From Clostridia bacterium (GTDB lineage Bacteria > Bacillota > DAOUPZ01): 64,000 nucleotides of DNA. Where the stretch lies: positions 1 to 64,000 of the forward strand of contig DAOUPZ010000015.1 of assembly GCA_030625885.1 (NCBI GenBank), in the 5' to 3' direction. The notes below the pieces were generated by a model. It did no database searches and was not told where the DNA came from. It worked only from the letters and a program-made list of their open reading frames with translations. Position numbers and translations under genes: made by a program. Of this stretch, positions 41,109-49,813 are shown one piece after another; the first letter of the stretch is position 1; each line of letters opens with the position of its first letter.

Positions 41109-42174
41109 ACGATCAAAAAAAGACACTCAAAAAAGAATTACTCGTAAATATTGTATTGAACATAAGATTTCAATGCTGATACGGGTCATGCTGATGCTCT
41201 CTTTTCTCTTATTTGGAATCTTATTTGTTGTTTTTGAGAGAATGATGATCAACAAAGCATGGCTGTTCCTGCTGGCAGCAGTTTACTGTACATGGATTTC
41301 TAAAGCCATTGGAAAAATGATCAGTCGTAAGTTTGTCGGTCAGGTTAATCAGATGACACAGCTGGCAAAAGTGATTGCAGATTCCAATGATTTAAGTAAG
41401 CGGGTGGCGATATCCGATCATCCGGATGAATTATCAAATTTAGAAGAGGCTTTGAATGGGATGATTACCAGATTGGAAGATGCATTTGAAAAACAAAAGC
41501 GGTTTGTATCGAATGCATCCCATGAATTAAGAACGCCTGTTTCGGTCATGCAGGGGTATTTGGATATTTTAAATGCGTGGGGCAAAGATGATCAGGAACT
41601 TTTGGAAGAATCGTTGCAATCCATGACGGAAGAGACTTATCATATGAAAAGTTTGATCGAGAATTTACTGTTTTTGGCTAGAGCCGATCAGGAAAGGTTG
41701 CTTTATGAGCCGCAAACCATTCAACTGAATGAATTGATTGATAAATTGATAAAGGATACGAGGTTGATTACGGAGCAAAGGATTATAAAAAGTGATAGGA
41801 ATGAATCGGTAAAAATCATAGGTGATCCGAGACTTATTCTGCAAATGCTTCGGGCGCTGGTTGAGAACAGTATTAAATATACAGATCCAGGGGGCATGAT
41901 TCGGATTAATTGTGAAAGATGCGGTGAGCAAGCAAGGGTTGAAATGATTGATGATGGGATCGGAATTCCTGAAACGGATCAAGAACGGATTTTTGACCGG
42001 TTTTATCGGGTTGATTCAGCCAGGCATAAAAAGACGGGCGGAAGCGGCTTGGGATTATCGCTTGTGAAGAAAATTATTGAACGCCATGAAGGAGACATTG
42101 AGGTTGAAAGTGCATTAGGAGAAGGAACAAAAATGATCATCGTTTTACCTTTGAGTGAGGAAGTTGAGTGTTAA
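41095..42174 (+). CDS. Sensor histidine kinase
   Basis: 359 residues from ATG 41095. Two membrane segments near the start (SMLIRVMLMLSFLLFGILF and AWLFLLAAVYCTWI) are separated by only about 8 residues, so there is almost no extracellular sensor domain. A HAMP follows (residues about 82-135), then H-box SNASHELRTPVSVMQGYL with His143, N-box LVENSIKYTD, G1 DDGIGIP, F-box and G2 GGSGLGLSLVKKI. The short loop suggests sensing inside the membrane or through a partner such as the transporters encoded across the divergent promoter. A terminator overlaps the stop codon. Confidence 0.9.
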   Translation: MLFDKRSKKDTQKRITRKYCIEHKISMLIRVMLMLSFLLFGILFVVFERMMINKAWLFLLAAVYCTWISKAIGKMISRKFVGQVNQMTQLAKVIADSNDLSKRVAISDHPDELSNLEEALNGMITRLEDAFEKQKRFVSNASHELRTPVSVMQGYLDILNAWGKDDQELLEESLQSMTEETYHMKSLIENLLFLARADQERLLYEPQTIQLNELIDKLIKDTRLITEQRIIKSDRNESVKIIGDPRLILQMLRALVENSIKYTDPGGMIRINCERCGEQARVEMIDDGIGIPETDQERIFDRFYRVDSARHKKTGGSGLGLSLVKKIIERHEGDIEVESALGEGTKMIIVLPLSEEVEC

Positions 42175-42192
42175 TGCTTAACTTCTTTTTTA
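42160..42192 (+). terminator. Terminator overlapping the kinase stop codon
   Basis: GAAGTTGAG pairs with CTTAACTTC (one G-T) around TGTTAATG, followed by TTTTTT. Confidence 0.75.
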
Positions 42193-42243
42193 TTTGAGCA
42201 GCAAAGCCAGGATATATAACTTTCAATGAAGTGTTATACAAAT

Positions 42244-42387
42244 GGAATAGATATACTTCCGAAAAACTTTGAATGCTGAAAAAAGGTTATACAAGGTATA
42301 AAGCATGAGCATAGCGTAGAAAGATATAGGGAACGAGAAGACCTCAGCCCGTACTCGCCAAATATTTTCCTCCAGTATATCTATTCC
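42244..42387 (+). repeat. 144-bp element with 14-bp terminal inverted repeats
   Basis: GGAATAGATATACT (42244-42257) is the exact complement of AGTATATCTATTCC (42374-42387). The left 40 bp (ATACTTCCGAAAAA, TTGAATGCTGAAAAAA) recur in a shorter relative at 43314-43373. It could be a miniature mobile element or a structured RNA. No coding frame of note. Confidence 0.6.
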
Positions 42388-42430
42388 ATAGGCCGTTTTT
42401 TAATCTGTATGTAACGATTAATAAACTTAC

Positions 42431-42513
42431 ATTACAGGTTTGCAGGAAAAGCGAAGGAAAGATGGGGACATTCCGTGAGGTACGAGTGGTGTGTCCCTAT
42501 GTTGCCAGAGCCT
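42431..42513 (+). repeat. H1 element, copy 3 (long form)
   Basis: Nearly identical to 3270-3349: ATTACAGGTTTGCAGGAAAA, GCGAAGGAAAGATGGGGACA. Hairpin 42463-42499. Confidence 0.75.
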
Positions 42514-42706
42514 TTTATATATAAAATATCAATATACATAATTTGAAATTAATGCTTCTGATTTTTGATTTTATTCTTTTTCTTTAAGCTAATAACTATC
42601 AGTTTTATTTTTAAGCTAATTCTAAGATTCAACAAAGAGCGCTCAAAGATTTGGTTGGTATATTATAAGTAAAGATAAACGAAATCAAAAAATGAGGTGA
42701 TTTTAA

Positions 42707-43276
42707 ATGTTAAATATTAATAAGCGTGCAGAAATGTTGAATCGTCGTGCAGGGTCTCAAAAATTCAAGCCGGAACAGGTCATCCAGGGTTTGGGTATCC
42801 AGAAAGGCGATGTAATTGCAGATATCGGTTCCGGGGGCGGGTTTTATACAGGAAAATTTGCGGCTGAAACCAGTTTGAAAGGGTTGGTTTACGCGGTAGA
42901 TAAAAACGATAAATTTTTAAGCTATATTGATCAGCAGGCCAGCGAAAAAGGGTTCAATCATATTAAAACGGTTCATGTGGATCAAGACAAGATTAATATT
43001 CCGGAGAAGAGTTGTGATTTAATTTTTCTTAGAAACGTATTTCATCATCTGGAAGATCCGGAAAAGTATTTTTGTGAAATGAAGCGGTATTTAAAACCAG
43101 GTGGTCGAATTGCAATCATTGATTACAAGAAAAGAATGGGCTTTAATTTTATCAGTTTGTTCGGTCATTATACGGCTGAAAGCGTCATTATGAAAGCTTT
43201 AGCTAAGGCGGGGTATCAGCATTTGAAACGATTTACCTTCTTACCTGAACAGAGTTTCAATATTTTTTCAATATAA
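42707..43276 (+). CDS. Class I SAM-dependent methyltransferase
   Basis: 189 residues. Motif I DVIADIGSGGGFYTGKFA, acidic motif II (VYAVDKND), motif III-IV (KSCDLIFLRNVFHHLEDPEKYF) and LKPGGRIAIIDYKKR are all present, giving a complete Rossmann-type methyltransferase of the UbiE/arsenite-methyltransferase-like group. No substrate domain is seen. GAGGTGA precedes the ATG. It stands between two related 42244/43314 elements, which may be part of its leader and 3' region. Substrate unknown; small-molecule or thiol/metalloid methylation is possible. Confidence 0.85.
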   Translation: MLNINKRAEMLNRRAGSQKFKPEQVIQGLGIQKGDVIADIGSGGGFYTGKFAAETSLKGLVYAVDKNDKFLSYIDQQASEKGFNHIKTVHVDQDKINIPEKSCDLIFLRNVFHHLEDPEKYFCEMKRYLKPGGRIAIIDYKKRMGFNFISLFGHYTAESVIMKALAKAGYQHLKRFTFLPEQSFNIFSI

Positions 43277-43313
43277 ATTAGAGCCTATTGGCGCCTTTTA
43301 GAAAATGTAAGGG

Positions 43314-43373
43314 AAATAAAATAGATATACTTCCGAAAAATCTTGAATGCTGAAAAAAACATCCATTTTATTT
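43314..43373 (+). repeat. 60-bp relative of the 42244 element
   Basis: AAATAAAATAGAT (43314-43326) pairs with ATCCATTTTATTT (43361-43373) with one mismatch. The inside carries ATACTTCCGAAAAATCTTGA and ATGCTGAAAAAA as in the larger copy. The ends differ from the larger copy yet still pair. Confidence 0.6.
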
Positions 43374-43422
43374 TTGTGTGTTACGTGGTTTAAATCAACA
43401 AAAAATGAGAGGAGCGTTTAAT

Positions 43423-43638
43423 ATGAAAAAATGGAGTCATTATTTATTAGGAACCTCGTTGTGGATTGGAATGGTAATGATCGGTGGTTGGGCATTAACG
43501 GGGATATGGAATTATGGGATTGTTAAGTGGTTCAATGTACCGGCTATTGCTTATTATTATGGACTTGGGGCATCATTTATCATCAGTGTTTTAAAACGTA
43601 GAAGAAGATGCGTGAGACATTTTCATTGTAATAGATGA
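43423..43638 (+). CDS. Small membrane protein
   Basis: 71 residues from ATG 43423 (GAGAGGAGCG upstream; the longer frame from 43378 has no ribosome site). Two hydrophobic segments, about residues 8-26 (LLGTSLWIGMVMIGGWALT) and 36-53, and a very basic tail (KRRRRCVRHFHCNR) that would remain inside. No family recognised. Confidence 0.55.
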   Translation: MKKWSHYLLGTSLWIGMVMIGGWALTGIWNYGIVKWFNVPAIAYYYGLGASFIISVLKRRRRCVRHFHCNR

Positions 43639-43758
43639 TATGGGTTTGAGAAACCGGACCTTGTGCTTTAGGGAATAAATGCTAACAACCATTTTGTAAA
43701 CATCATCCCAATGCTTCATACAATAGGATGAAAAGAAAAATGAGGGAAGTGTTGGGTT

Positions 43759-45564
43759 ATGAAACGATTTAATTTTTTGCAGTATGGTTATCCGGAAAAA
43801 GCAAAAGAGAAACTACTTGCATTAAGAGAAAGCGCAATGGCTCAAGTCAGACCAAGACGGGTTAGATTGTATGCTGCTTCTGTCAAAGGAATAGGCGATA
43901 TTAAGTGGGGATATATCAATCATAAAGGTGAGTTTATCATTAAACCGGAATATGGTTATGGTTATGATTTTCAGGATAATGGTCTGGCTATTGTAGAAGA
44001 TCAAGGGAAATATGGTGTTATTAAAGCATCGGGTCAATACTTGGTAAAACCTGAATATGATTTTATTAATCAATTTTCACAAGGTCTGGCAGTTGCCAGT
44101 GATGAAACCGGGTTTAAAGTGATTAATGAGAACGGAGCGGTCATTACACGAAAGCCTTACCCTTATATTGTATCCTATCAAAATGGCAGAGCCGCTTTTC
44201 TAAATCAAGGAACAGAAGCGGATTCTAGGTATGGATACCTTGATAAAGAAGGGAAGGAAGTCATTCGGCCGCAATATCAGTATGCGAGTCATTTTAAGAA
44301 TGGCAAAGCGGTTGTGCAGATGACGGATGGCAAATATGCATTAATCGATTTAAATGGGAAAATTTTAAACAAATATAATTATGCTTATGTGGGTGATCTT
44401 GGAGATGGGCTTTTATCTTTTCAGGAGAATGTTCAAGGCAAATACGGTTTTATGGACGAAAAAGGGCGTGTTGTTATATCACCTCGATACACCAGTGTGG
44501 AACCTTTCCATCAAGGAAGAACCGTTGTTAATATTTCAGAGGATGGTATGAATCAATATGGCCTGATCGATAAAAAAGGTCGTTTCATTATAAAGCCTGC
44601 TTATAATGATATCAATAGATTGGGTGAGAAAAGAGCGGCTGTGGGCATACCGATTAATAAAGAGAAACCTTTTATGAGTTCGAAGTATGCTGTTTATGAT
44701 ACGGATGGAAAGCAGTTATCAGATTTCATGTATCTTTTTGTTTCAGAATATAAGAATGGTCTGGCTTCTGCCTATGATAGACAAAATACATTTTTCATAG
44801 ATAAAAAGGGAAAACGATTAGAAAAAATGGTGATTGTCAAGGGAACAGGTACATTAGTCGTTGAAGGGGATATTATTAAAGCAGATGTAGATCAAAGAAT
44901 ATTGTATTTAGATCAATCGGGGACGATTATCTGGCAGCAGAATACTGTGATTCCTTTAAATAATCCGTATCGTGTCATTGAAGAAAAGTTTAAACCCAAT
45001 ATGGATTATTTAGTATATTACCCGCAAGTTTCTGGTATTACAGATCAGACAATAGAGCAGTCCATCAATGATAAGCTTAGAAACCTTTCGCAATTGAAAG
45101 CTATCAGTGATAAAACTCAGCTTGATTATAACTATTATGGCGATTTTCTCGTTGAGTTTTTCAAAAAGCATTTATTAGAACTAAACCTGATGGGGTATGA
45201 GTATTATTTTGGTTTTGCCCATGGCATGCCCACAAAGATTTACGTGCATATCGATTTGAATAACGGCCGTTTTTATGAACTTAAGGATTTGTTTAAAGCG
45301 GACAGCGATTATGTCAAAGTACTGAGTGATATCATTGAAAATCAAATCAAGACCAATGAGGCCTATTCCTATGTATGGTTTGATCAGTATAAAGGCATAA
45401 GAAAAGATCAGCCGTTCTATGTCTCAGAGGATGCGTTATACATATATTTTTATCCCTATGAGATTGCACCCTATGCTGCCGGGTTTCCCACATTTAAAAT
45501 ACCTTATAAAGATATTATGGGAATGATTGATACAGAAGGAGCGTTCTGGCAATCATTTAACTGA
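43759..45564 (+). CDS. WG-repeat protein with C-terminal DUF3298/RsiV-like domain
   Basis: 601 residues. From about residue 35 there are some eight WG-type repeats (IKWGYINHKGEFIIKPEYGY, GKYGVIKASGQYLVKPEY, KYGFMDEKGRVVISPRY, QYGLIDKKGRFIIKPAY), each a short beta-hairpin unit of about 40-50 residues. The C-terminal 200 residues (MDYLVYYPQVSG, DFLVEFFKKHLLELN, EYYFGFAHGMPTKIYVHIDL, PYEIAPYAAGFPTFKIPY) match the DUF3298 domain known from RsiV, which binds lysozyme in Bacillus. No signal peptide is visible at this start, which is unusual for a DUF3298 protein. GAGGGAAG precedes the ATG. Confidence 0.8.
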   Translation: MKRFNFLQYGYPEKAKEKLLALRESAMAQVRPRRVRLYAASVKGIGDIKWGYINHKGEFIIKPEYGYGYDFQDNGLAIVEDQGKYGVIKASGQYLVKPEYDFINQFSQGLAVASDETGFKVINENGAVITRKPYPYIVSYQNGRAAFLNQGTEADSRYGYLDKEGKEVIRPQYQYASHFKNGKAVVQMTDGKYALIDLNGKILNKYNYAYVGDLGDGLLSFQENVQGKYGFMDEKGRVVISPRYTSVEPFHQGRTVVNISEDGMNQYGLIDKKGRFIIKPAYNDINRLGEKRAAVGIPINKEKPFMSSKYAVYDTDGKQLSDFMYLFVSEYKNGLASAYDRQNTFFIDKKGKRLEKMVIVKGTGTLVVEGDIIKADVDQRILYLDQSGTIIWQQNTVIPLNNPYRVIEEKFKPNMDYLVYYPQVSGITDQTIEQSINDKLRNLSQLKAISDKTQLDYNYYGDFLVEFFKKHLLELNLMGYEYYFGFAHGMPTKIYVHIDLNNGRFYELKDLFKADSDYVKVLSDIIENQIKTNEAYSYVWFDQYKGIRKDQPFYVSEDALYIYFYPYEIAPYAAGFPTFKIPYKDIMGMIDTEGAFWQSFN

Positions 45565-45642
45565 TTTAGTATTTCCCCCAATATTGGAAAAAGTGATTGA
45601 ATTTATAGTCTATGCTATAGATTTTTTTATCTTTTATTTCCA

Positions 45643-45728
45643 ACTAGCCAACTGCCCTGTGAAATTAAACTCTATGAAAAAATACTTAATGCGTTCACTA
45701 TAATAATTTTTTTGATGTTGTATATTTA
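45643..45728 (+). repeat. Q repeat, copy 3 (diverged)
   Basis: AACTGCCCTGTGAAATTAAA and TTAATGCGTTCACTATAATA match 26389-26445; the right end has diverged. It ends 110 bp upstream of the SLH-dockerin gene. Confidence 0.7.
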
Positions 45729-45837
45729 TAATATTTTAATATTTTTTTACAAAATTAGACAAAAAAACTGTTTGCTTAGTGTTACAATCATTAATGGAAT
45801 GATTGATTACTAATATTAAAAACTAAAGGGGTAAAAT

Positions 45838-47649
45838 ATGAAAAATAAAACGATTGTTTTCACAATTCTTTCTGTTTTAGTCATTTTAAGTTCACTGATT
45901 ATGTTTCCAAATACGATGGCGCTTGCTGAAGAAAATGAAATAACATATGAAAAAAAGGTGATCACTAGAGCTGAAATGAGCAGGTTCTTGGTCCAATCCT
46001 TAAAATTAGAAGATGTGGATATTGAAGAAGTAAGAACGTTCCCTGATGTGCCTCCAGAACATGATTATTATAACGAAATCTCTATTGTTGAAAAATTAGG
46101 GATTTTGGCTGGATATGAAGACGGATATTTTAGACCCAATAATGGTTTAACCAGAGCAGAATGTGCCCTTATCTTTTGTAGGGCTCTAAGATTAGATAGA
46201 CAAACTCCTTTTTCAATATCTCCTAAGATTCAAATAAATGATATTGGAGAAACCCATTGGGCAGAAAGATTTATCATTCAAGTCGTTAATTTAGGTTTAA
46301 TGGATGTTGATACAAATGGTAATTTTAGACCATATGAAAATATGGTCATGTCGCTGGAACCGGATTATACATTATATGATATGTCAATAACAGGGATTCA
46401 TGGTTATATCTATGATCAAAATGAAGATGTAGATGAAATAGAAATGAGTCTATATGGTTCTGATTTGCAATTAGTAGGAATATCAAAAACAGATGAAAAC
46501 GGATATTACGAGTTTAATAGTATTCCGGAAGGGGTTTATTCTATAAGCTGCAATCTCTGTCAAATCGATGATATTAACGTTGTTGATGGAAAGTTCATAT
46601 CATTGTTTACGACGCGTACGCTGGAAGGTGATGTGAACGCTGACCAGCGTGTAGATATCAACGATATTGCTTTAATGGCTCAAAAATATCATACAACAGG
46701 TAGTGGCGTTATGGATGTTAATCATGATAACATAATTGATATTTTTGATTTGGTGAGCGTTGCGAAGAATGTTGGCTTAACTCTTCAAGATTGTGTTTTT
46801 AAAACCGAAGTTGTCAATGTTAGTACGGGTAATGTTGAAGCAATAAGCTTGATTGACAATACGCTTAATGATAATAAGGTTAGGATTAATGGTGAAGTTT
46901 ACAGTTTATTTGAGGATAATCCACTTGATTATATAGGGGTGGAAGTTGAATATTGTTATAATGCTGACAAAGGAATATGTATGATAAGATCAATTACGGA
47001 TGAGGAAAAAGTTTTCTTTGATGGGGTAAGACAATATTTCTCTTATGATCATGAAGTTGAATTGTTTTTTAATGATTTAGATTGTAAAATAGCAGATAAT
47101 GCAAGGATATATATTAACAACAAAACTAAAAATATTGATGGTGATGCGTGTGGTACTTACGGTCGCTTTGTATTGAACGATAACGGGGAAATTATTTTCG
47201 CTTATCTGTTTGATTTTGCTAAAACAGGTGCTGTAAAAGAAGTGAATGACACCCAAATTGCTTATTATGCTGCTGATTCAGGTTATCAAGAGATGCTTGA
47301 ATTAGGTAATTATCAAGAGGCTTATATACTTGATGATTGCTTCAATATGCTTGATGCTCAGCAAATCAATATTGATAGTATCATTGAATACTGGGAAGAA
47401 GATGATCGATTATTCCTATTAGTAAACAACATGTCTGCAACGGGGTGTTTTGACGGAGCAGCACAGCGTTGGCTAACAATTGGTGGTTCGAATTATCATA
47501 TAGGGGATACGGTAATTTTTTCAGAAGATAACAAAGAGTCATTTTCTGTATTAGAAGATACGATGGATATGCTTGATTTGATAGGGACAAACGTAACCGT
47601 ATTATTAAATGAAAAAAGGCAGATTGTAACTTTGTATAATAATGTTTGA
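45838..47649 (+). CDS. Surface protein with SLH domains, a CNA-B-like domain and a dockerin-like module
   Basis: 603 residues. Signal peptide 1-30 (VLVILSSLIMFPNTMALA-EE). Two SLH-type segments follow (FPDVPPEHDYYNEISIVEKL, GYEDGYFRPNNGLTRAECAL; then INDIGETHWAERFI), which bind wall polymers. Next is a carboxypeptidase-regulatory/CNA-B-like beta domain (ITGIHGYIYDQ, GYYEFNSIPEGVYSI). At about residues 262-320 there is a dockerin type I pair of calcium loops (GDVNADQRVDINDIALMAQK, MDVNHDNIIDIFDLVSVAKN). The last 280 residues are a repeated beta-rich region with no recognised family. It should be cell-surface attached; a cohesin partner is not encoded here. AAAGGGG precedes the ATG. Confidence 0.85.
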   Translation: MKNKTIVFTILSVLVILSSLIMFPNTMALAEENEITYEKKVITRAEMSRFLVQSLKLEDVDIEEVRTFPDVPPEHDYYNEISIVEKLGILAGYEDGYFRPNNGLTRAECALIFCRALRLDRQTPFSISPKIQINDIGETHWAERFIIQVVNLGLMDVDTNGNFRPYENMVMSLEPDYTLYDMSITGIHGYIYDQNEDVDEIEMSLYGSDLQLVGISKTDENGYYEFNSIPEGVYSISCNLCQIDDINVVDGKFISLFTTRTLEGDVNADQRVDINDIALMAQKYHTTGSGVMDVNHDNIIDIFDLVSVAKNVGLTLQDCVFKTEVVNVSTGNVEAISLIDNTLNDNKVRINGEVYSLFEDNPLDYIGVEVEYCYNADKGICMIRSITDEEKVFFDGVRQYFSYDHEVELFFNDLDCKIADNARIYINNKTKNIDGDACGTYGRFVLNDNGEIIFAYLFDFAKTGAVKEVNDTQIAYYAADSGYQEMLELGNYQEAYILDDCFNMLDAQQINIDSIIEYWEEDDRLFLLVNNMSATGCFDGAAQRWLTIGGSNYHIGDTVIFSEDNKESFSVLEDTMDMLDLIGTNVTVLLNEKRQIVTLYNNV

Positions 47650-48184
47650 TAGGGATGATTTAATATAAATCTTTTTATATTGATAAATAGAAGTGTACAC
47701 CCATCATTAGATGCAGATAAAAAATGTCTGTTAATCTACTTATGAGCGTGCACTTCATTTGATTTAAAAAAGGACATGACTACCATTGCTGCGATAAGTT
47801 TCCTTCCAGCATAACCATCCCTAATGTAATGTTTGTTTACTTACGGTTTTATCTTTTAAAATCTTTTACTTTCCGCTTTCAACTGAAAAACGCCGAATGG
47901 GGTTTTTCTTATGTTATAGGACTATGAGAAAATAAAACCAAATCATCTTGCAAGAGCAATTCTAAATGCAAAATCTTTATTGCAAAGCATATATTTATTG
48001 TTTTTTACTTTAGTCTTTTAATTATGAATTATGAATTGTGAATTATGAATTAAAAAAACAGCATACGCCGTTTTTTTTATAGGACTTTTTTCCCAAAAAT
48101 AGCCTGTCTACTAATATTGACATAAATCGACATGGAAAATTGGTATAATTATAAAAATGAATATATTTTCTTGGGGGGGAAAAA
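47650..48184. other. Gap with repeat fragments
   Basis: 535 bp without a gene. Contains a block (47788-47830) like 26295-26345, the right flank of the H1 element (TTGCAAGAGCAATTCTAAAT near 47950), an AATTATGAATT-type tract (48016-48051) and a terminator-like hairpin (48052-48078). Confidence 0.55.
48052..48078. terminator. Terminator-like hairpin
   Basis: AAAAAAACAGC pairs with GCCGTTTTTTT (one mismatch) around ATAC. Possibly the end of the SLH gene transcript, though 400 bp downstream. Confidence 0.5.
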
Positions 48185-48562
48185 ATGTATAAGATTTTAC
48201 TGGTGGATGATTATCCGGTGATCCGTGAAGTGATGCAGGAGTTTTTTGAATTGTCGGCCTGTGAGTTTGAAATTATTGCCGAAGCCAGCAATGGTAAAGA
48301 AGCGCTGGATTTAGCTGCTGAGTATCATCCAGATTTAATTTTGATGGATATTACGATGCCAATTATGGATGGACTTGAAGCAACCAGGCATTTAGTGGCT
48401 GATAAGAACCCTGCTGTTATTATTACGTACACCAGTTATCAATATAATGATCTTAGACAAAAAGCGATTCAGGCAGGGGCAACGGCTCATATGGTGAAGC
48501 CTTTTGATTTTAATGATTTAATTCGAACCATGCAAAAAGCAATCAACCAAAAAACTGCATAA
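48185..48562 (+). CDS. Stand-alone CheY-like receiver protein
   Basis: 125 residues, a single receiver domain: VDDY (acidic pocket), phospho-acceptor Asp55 (LILMDITMP), TYTSYQ in the Thr/Ser position and KPFD with Lys near the end. No output domain, so it acts by protein contact, as in chemotaxis or phosphorelays such as Spo0F. No kinase gene is adjacent. GGGGGG lies before the ATG. A terminator follows, so it is monocistronic. Confidence 0.9.
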   Translation: MYKILLVDDYPVIREVMQEFFELSACEFEIIAEASNGKEALDLAAEYHPDLILMDITMPIMDGLEATRHLVADKNPAVIITYTSYQYNDLRQKAIQAGATAHMVKPFDFNDLIRTMQKAINQKTA

Positions 48563-48581
48563 AACATGCGTAAGTGAGAAG

Positions 48582-48609
48582 AGCTCAGGTGTATTTGCCT
48601 GAGCTTTTT
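48582..48609 (+). terminator. Intrinsic terminator after receiver gene
   Basis: AGCTCAGG pairs exactly with CCTGAGCT around TGTATTTG, followed by TTTT. Confidence 0.85.
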
Positions 48610-48727
48610 GATATACTATGGAAAAGGTAAGTAGTTAGTGGCTAGTGGCAAGTGGGAAGTAGGCGTACATTGATATTTTGTAGTATTAGCTTTTTAATTA
48701 TATTCATTGTAATTAAATGTTTTAACC

Positions 48728-48782
48728 ATGCAAAAATGGGGACACACCACTCGTACCTCGCGGAATGTCCCCATTTCTGCAT
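48728..48782 (-). repeat. H1 hairpin, inverted copy
   Basis: Read on the minus strand it has the GGGGACATTCC core and the CGAGGTACGAGTGG loop of the long H1 form, plus ATGCAGAAA/TTTTTGCAT outer arms of the short form, so it links the two subtypes. Confidence 0.7.
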
Positions 48783-48842
48783 TAAGATTTCGCATTGTTA
48801 AAACAAGTTGCTTGCAGTAAAGTTTTTAATCTTTGATCTTTT

Positions 48843-48876
48843 AATTATGAATTATGAATTGTAAATTGTGAATTAT
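48843..48876. repeat. AATTATGAATT low-complexity tract
   Basis: Tandem 10-11 bp words (AATTATGAATT, AATTGTGAATT), also at 48016-48051. They lie just before the aroE ribosome site. Confidence 0.6.
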
Positions 48877-48894
48877 TAAGAGGGAGGTTAAGAA

Positions 48895-49767
48895 ATGAAA
48901 ATAGATGGAACTACTAGGTTGGCCGGTGTGATGGGGTACCCTATTGAACATACTTTATCACCTGTTATTCATAATGCTGCTTTTAAGAATTTAAACATGA
49001 ATGGTTGTTATCTACCGCTTTCTGTGCATCCTGATCAATTGCAAAAAGCGGTGCAAGGGTGCCAGAGTATGAACTATATGGGATTTAATGTGACGATTCC
49101 TCATAAACAGGCGGTAATGGGATTTTTAGATGTGATCAGTGAGGAAGCACAGCTGATTGGTGCGGTTAATACGGTGGTATGTAAAGAGGGCAAGTTATAC
49201 GGTTATAATACAGACGGTATTGGTTTTATAAAATCGTTACAAAACAGCTGCCGAGAAATTGAATGGGATAAACAAAAAATGGTGTTATTGGGGTCGGGTG
49301 GGGCAGCCCGGGCTGTGGCCGTACAAAGTGCTTTGACGGGTATTCATGATATCACGATTATTACACGGGAAGTTGATCAAGGAGAAGAAATTGCGTCAAC
49401 GATCAAAGAAGCTAAGAGACAGACTAAGATGACGATTTATCCCTGGGAGGCGTGCTTTTTTAAAAAGGCTTTAAGTGATGCAACGTTGTTGGTGAATGGT
49501 ACACCGGTGGGAATGGCACCTCGGATAGATGAATCACCATTGAAAAATCATGATTGGATTCATAAGAATATGATGGTATATGATTTAATTTACAATCCAC
49601 AGCAAACCCAGCTTTTGCAGGAAGCAGAACGAAGGGGTGCTATTATACAAAATGGGTTGGAGATGCTTATCTTTCAGGGCGCAGCTGCTTTTGAAAAGTG
49701 GACAGGTGTTTTTCCACCTGTGGATGTGATGCGTCAGGCGGCAAATGAGGTTTTAGATGATCGGTAG
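48895..49767 (+). CDS. aroE: Shikimate dehydrogenase
   Basis: 290 residues. Substrate loop GYPIEHTLSPVIHNAAF, catalytic Lys71 in NVTIPHKQ, NTVV and NTDGIGF, dinucleotide loop GSGGAARAV, and the C-terminal GLEMLIFQGAAAFEKWTG are all typical of AroE. It reduces 3-dehydroshikimate with NADPH in the chorismate pathway. GGGAGG precedes ATG 48895. The strong palindromic terminator at 49770 separates it from the pilus operon. aroQ lies 8.3 kb downstream; other shikimate genes are not in the window. Confidence 0.95.
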   Translation: MKIDGTTRLAGVMGYPIEHTLSPVIHNAAFKNLNMNGCYLPLSVHPDQLQKAVQGCQSMNYMGFNVTIPHKQAVMGFLDVISEEAQLIGAVNTVVCKEGKLYGYNTDGIGFIKSLQNSCREIEWDKQKMVLLGSGGAARAVAVQSALTGIHDITIITREVDQGEEIASTIKEAKRQTKMTIYPWEACFFKKALSDATLLVNGTPVGMAPRIDESPLKNHDWIHKNMMVYDLIYNPQQTQLLQEAERRGAIIQNGLEMLIFQGAAAFEKWTGVFPPVDVMRQAANEVLDDR

Positions 49768-49769
49768 CT

Positions 49770-49813
49770 AAAAGGGCTGTTAAGTTTCACTAGTGAAACT
49801 TAACAGCCCTTTT
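49770..49813. terminator. Perfect palindromic terminator after aroE
   Basis: 44-bp perfect palindrome, arms beginning AAAAGGGCTGTTAAGTTTCA and ending in TTTT. Starts 2 bp after the aroE stop. Confidence 0.9.

Larger units (their letters stand above)
42193..42706. other. Gap before methyltransferase gene
   Basis: 514 bp, no gene. Holds the 144-bp inverted-repeat element (42244-42387), an H1 long element (42431-42513) and AT-rich sequence in front of the GAGGTGA ribosome site. Confidence 0.6.
48563..48894. other. Gap before aroE
   Basis: 332 bp: terminator (48582-48609), a TAGTGGC-type word tract (48630-48662), an inverted H1 hairpin (48728-48782) and a second AATTATGAATT tract (48843-48876). 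No gene. Confidence 0.6.

Noticed and set aside
42244-42387. Known riboswitch in front of the methyltransferase gene (for example SAM-type)
   Set aside because: I could not find the conserved core of any known riboswitch class; the ends and core recur elsewhere, so a repeat element is the safer call.
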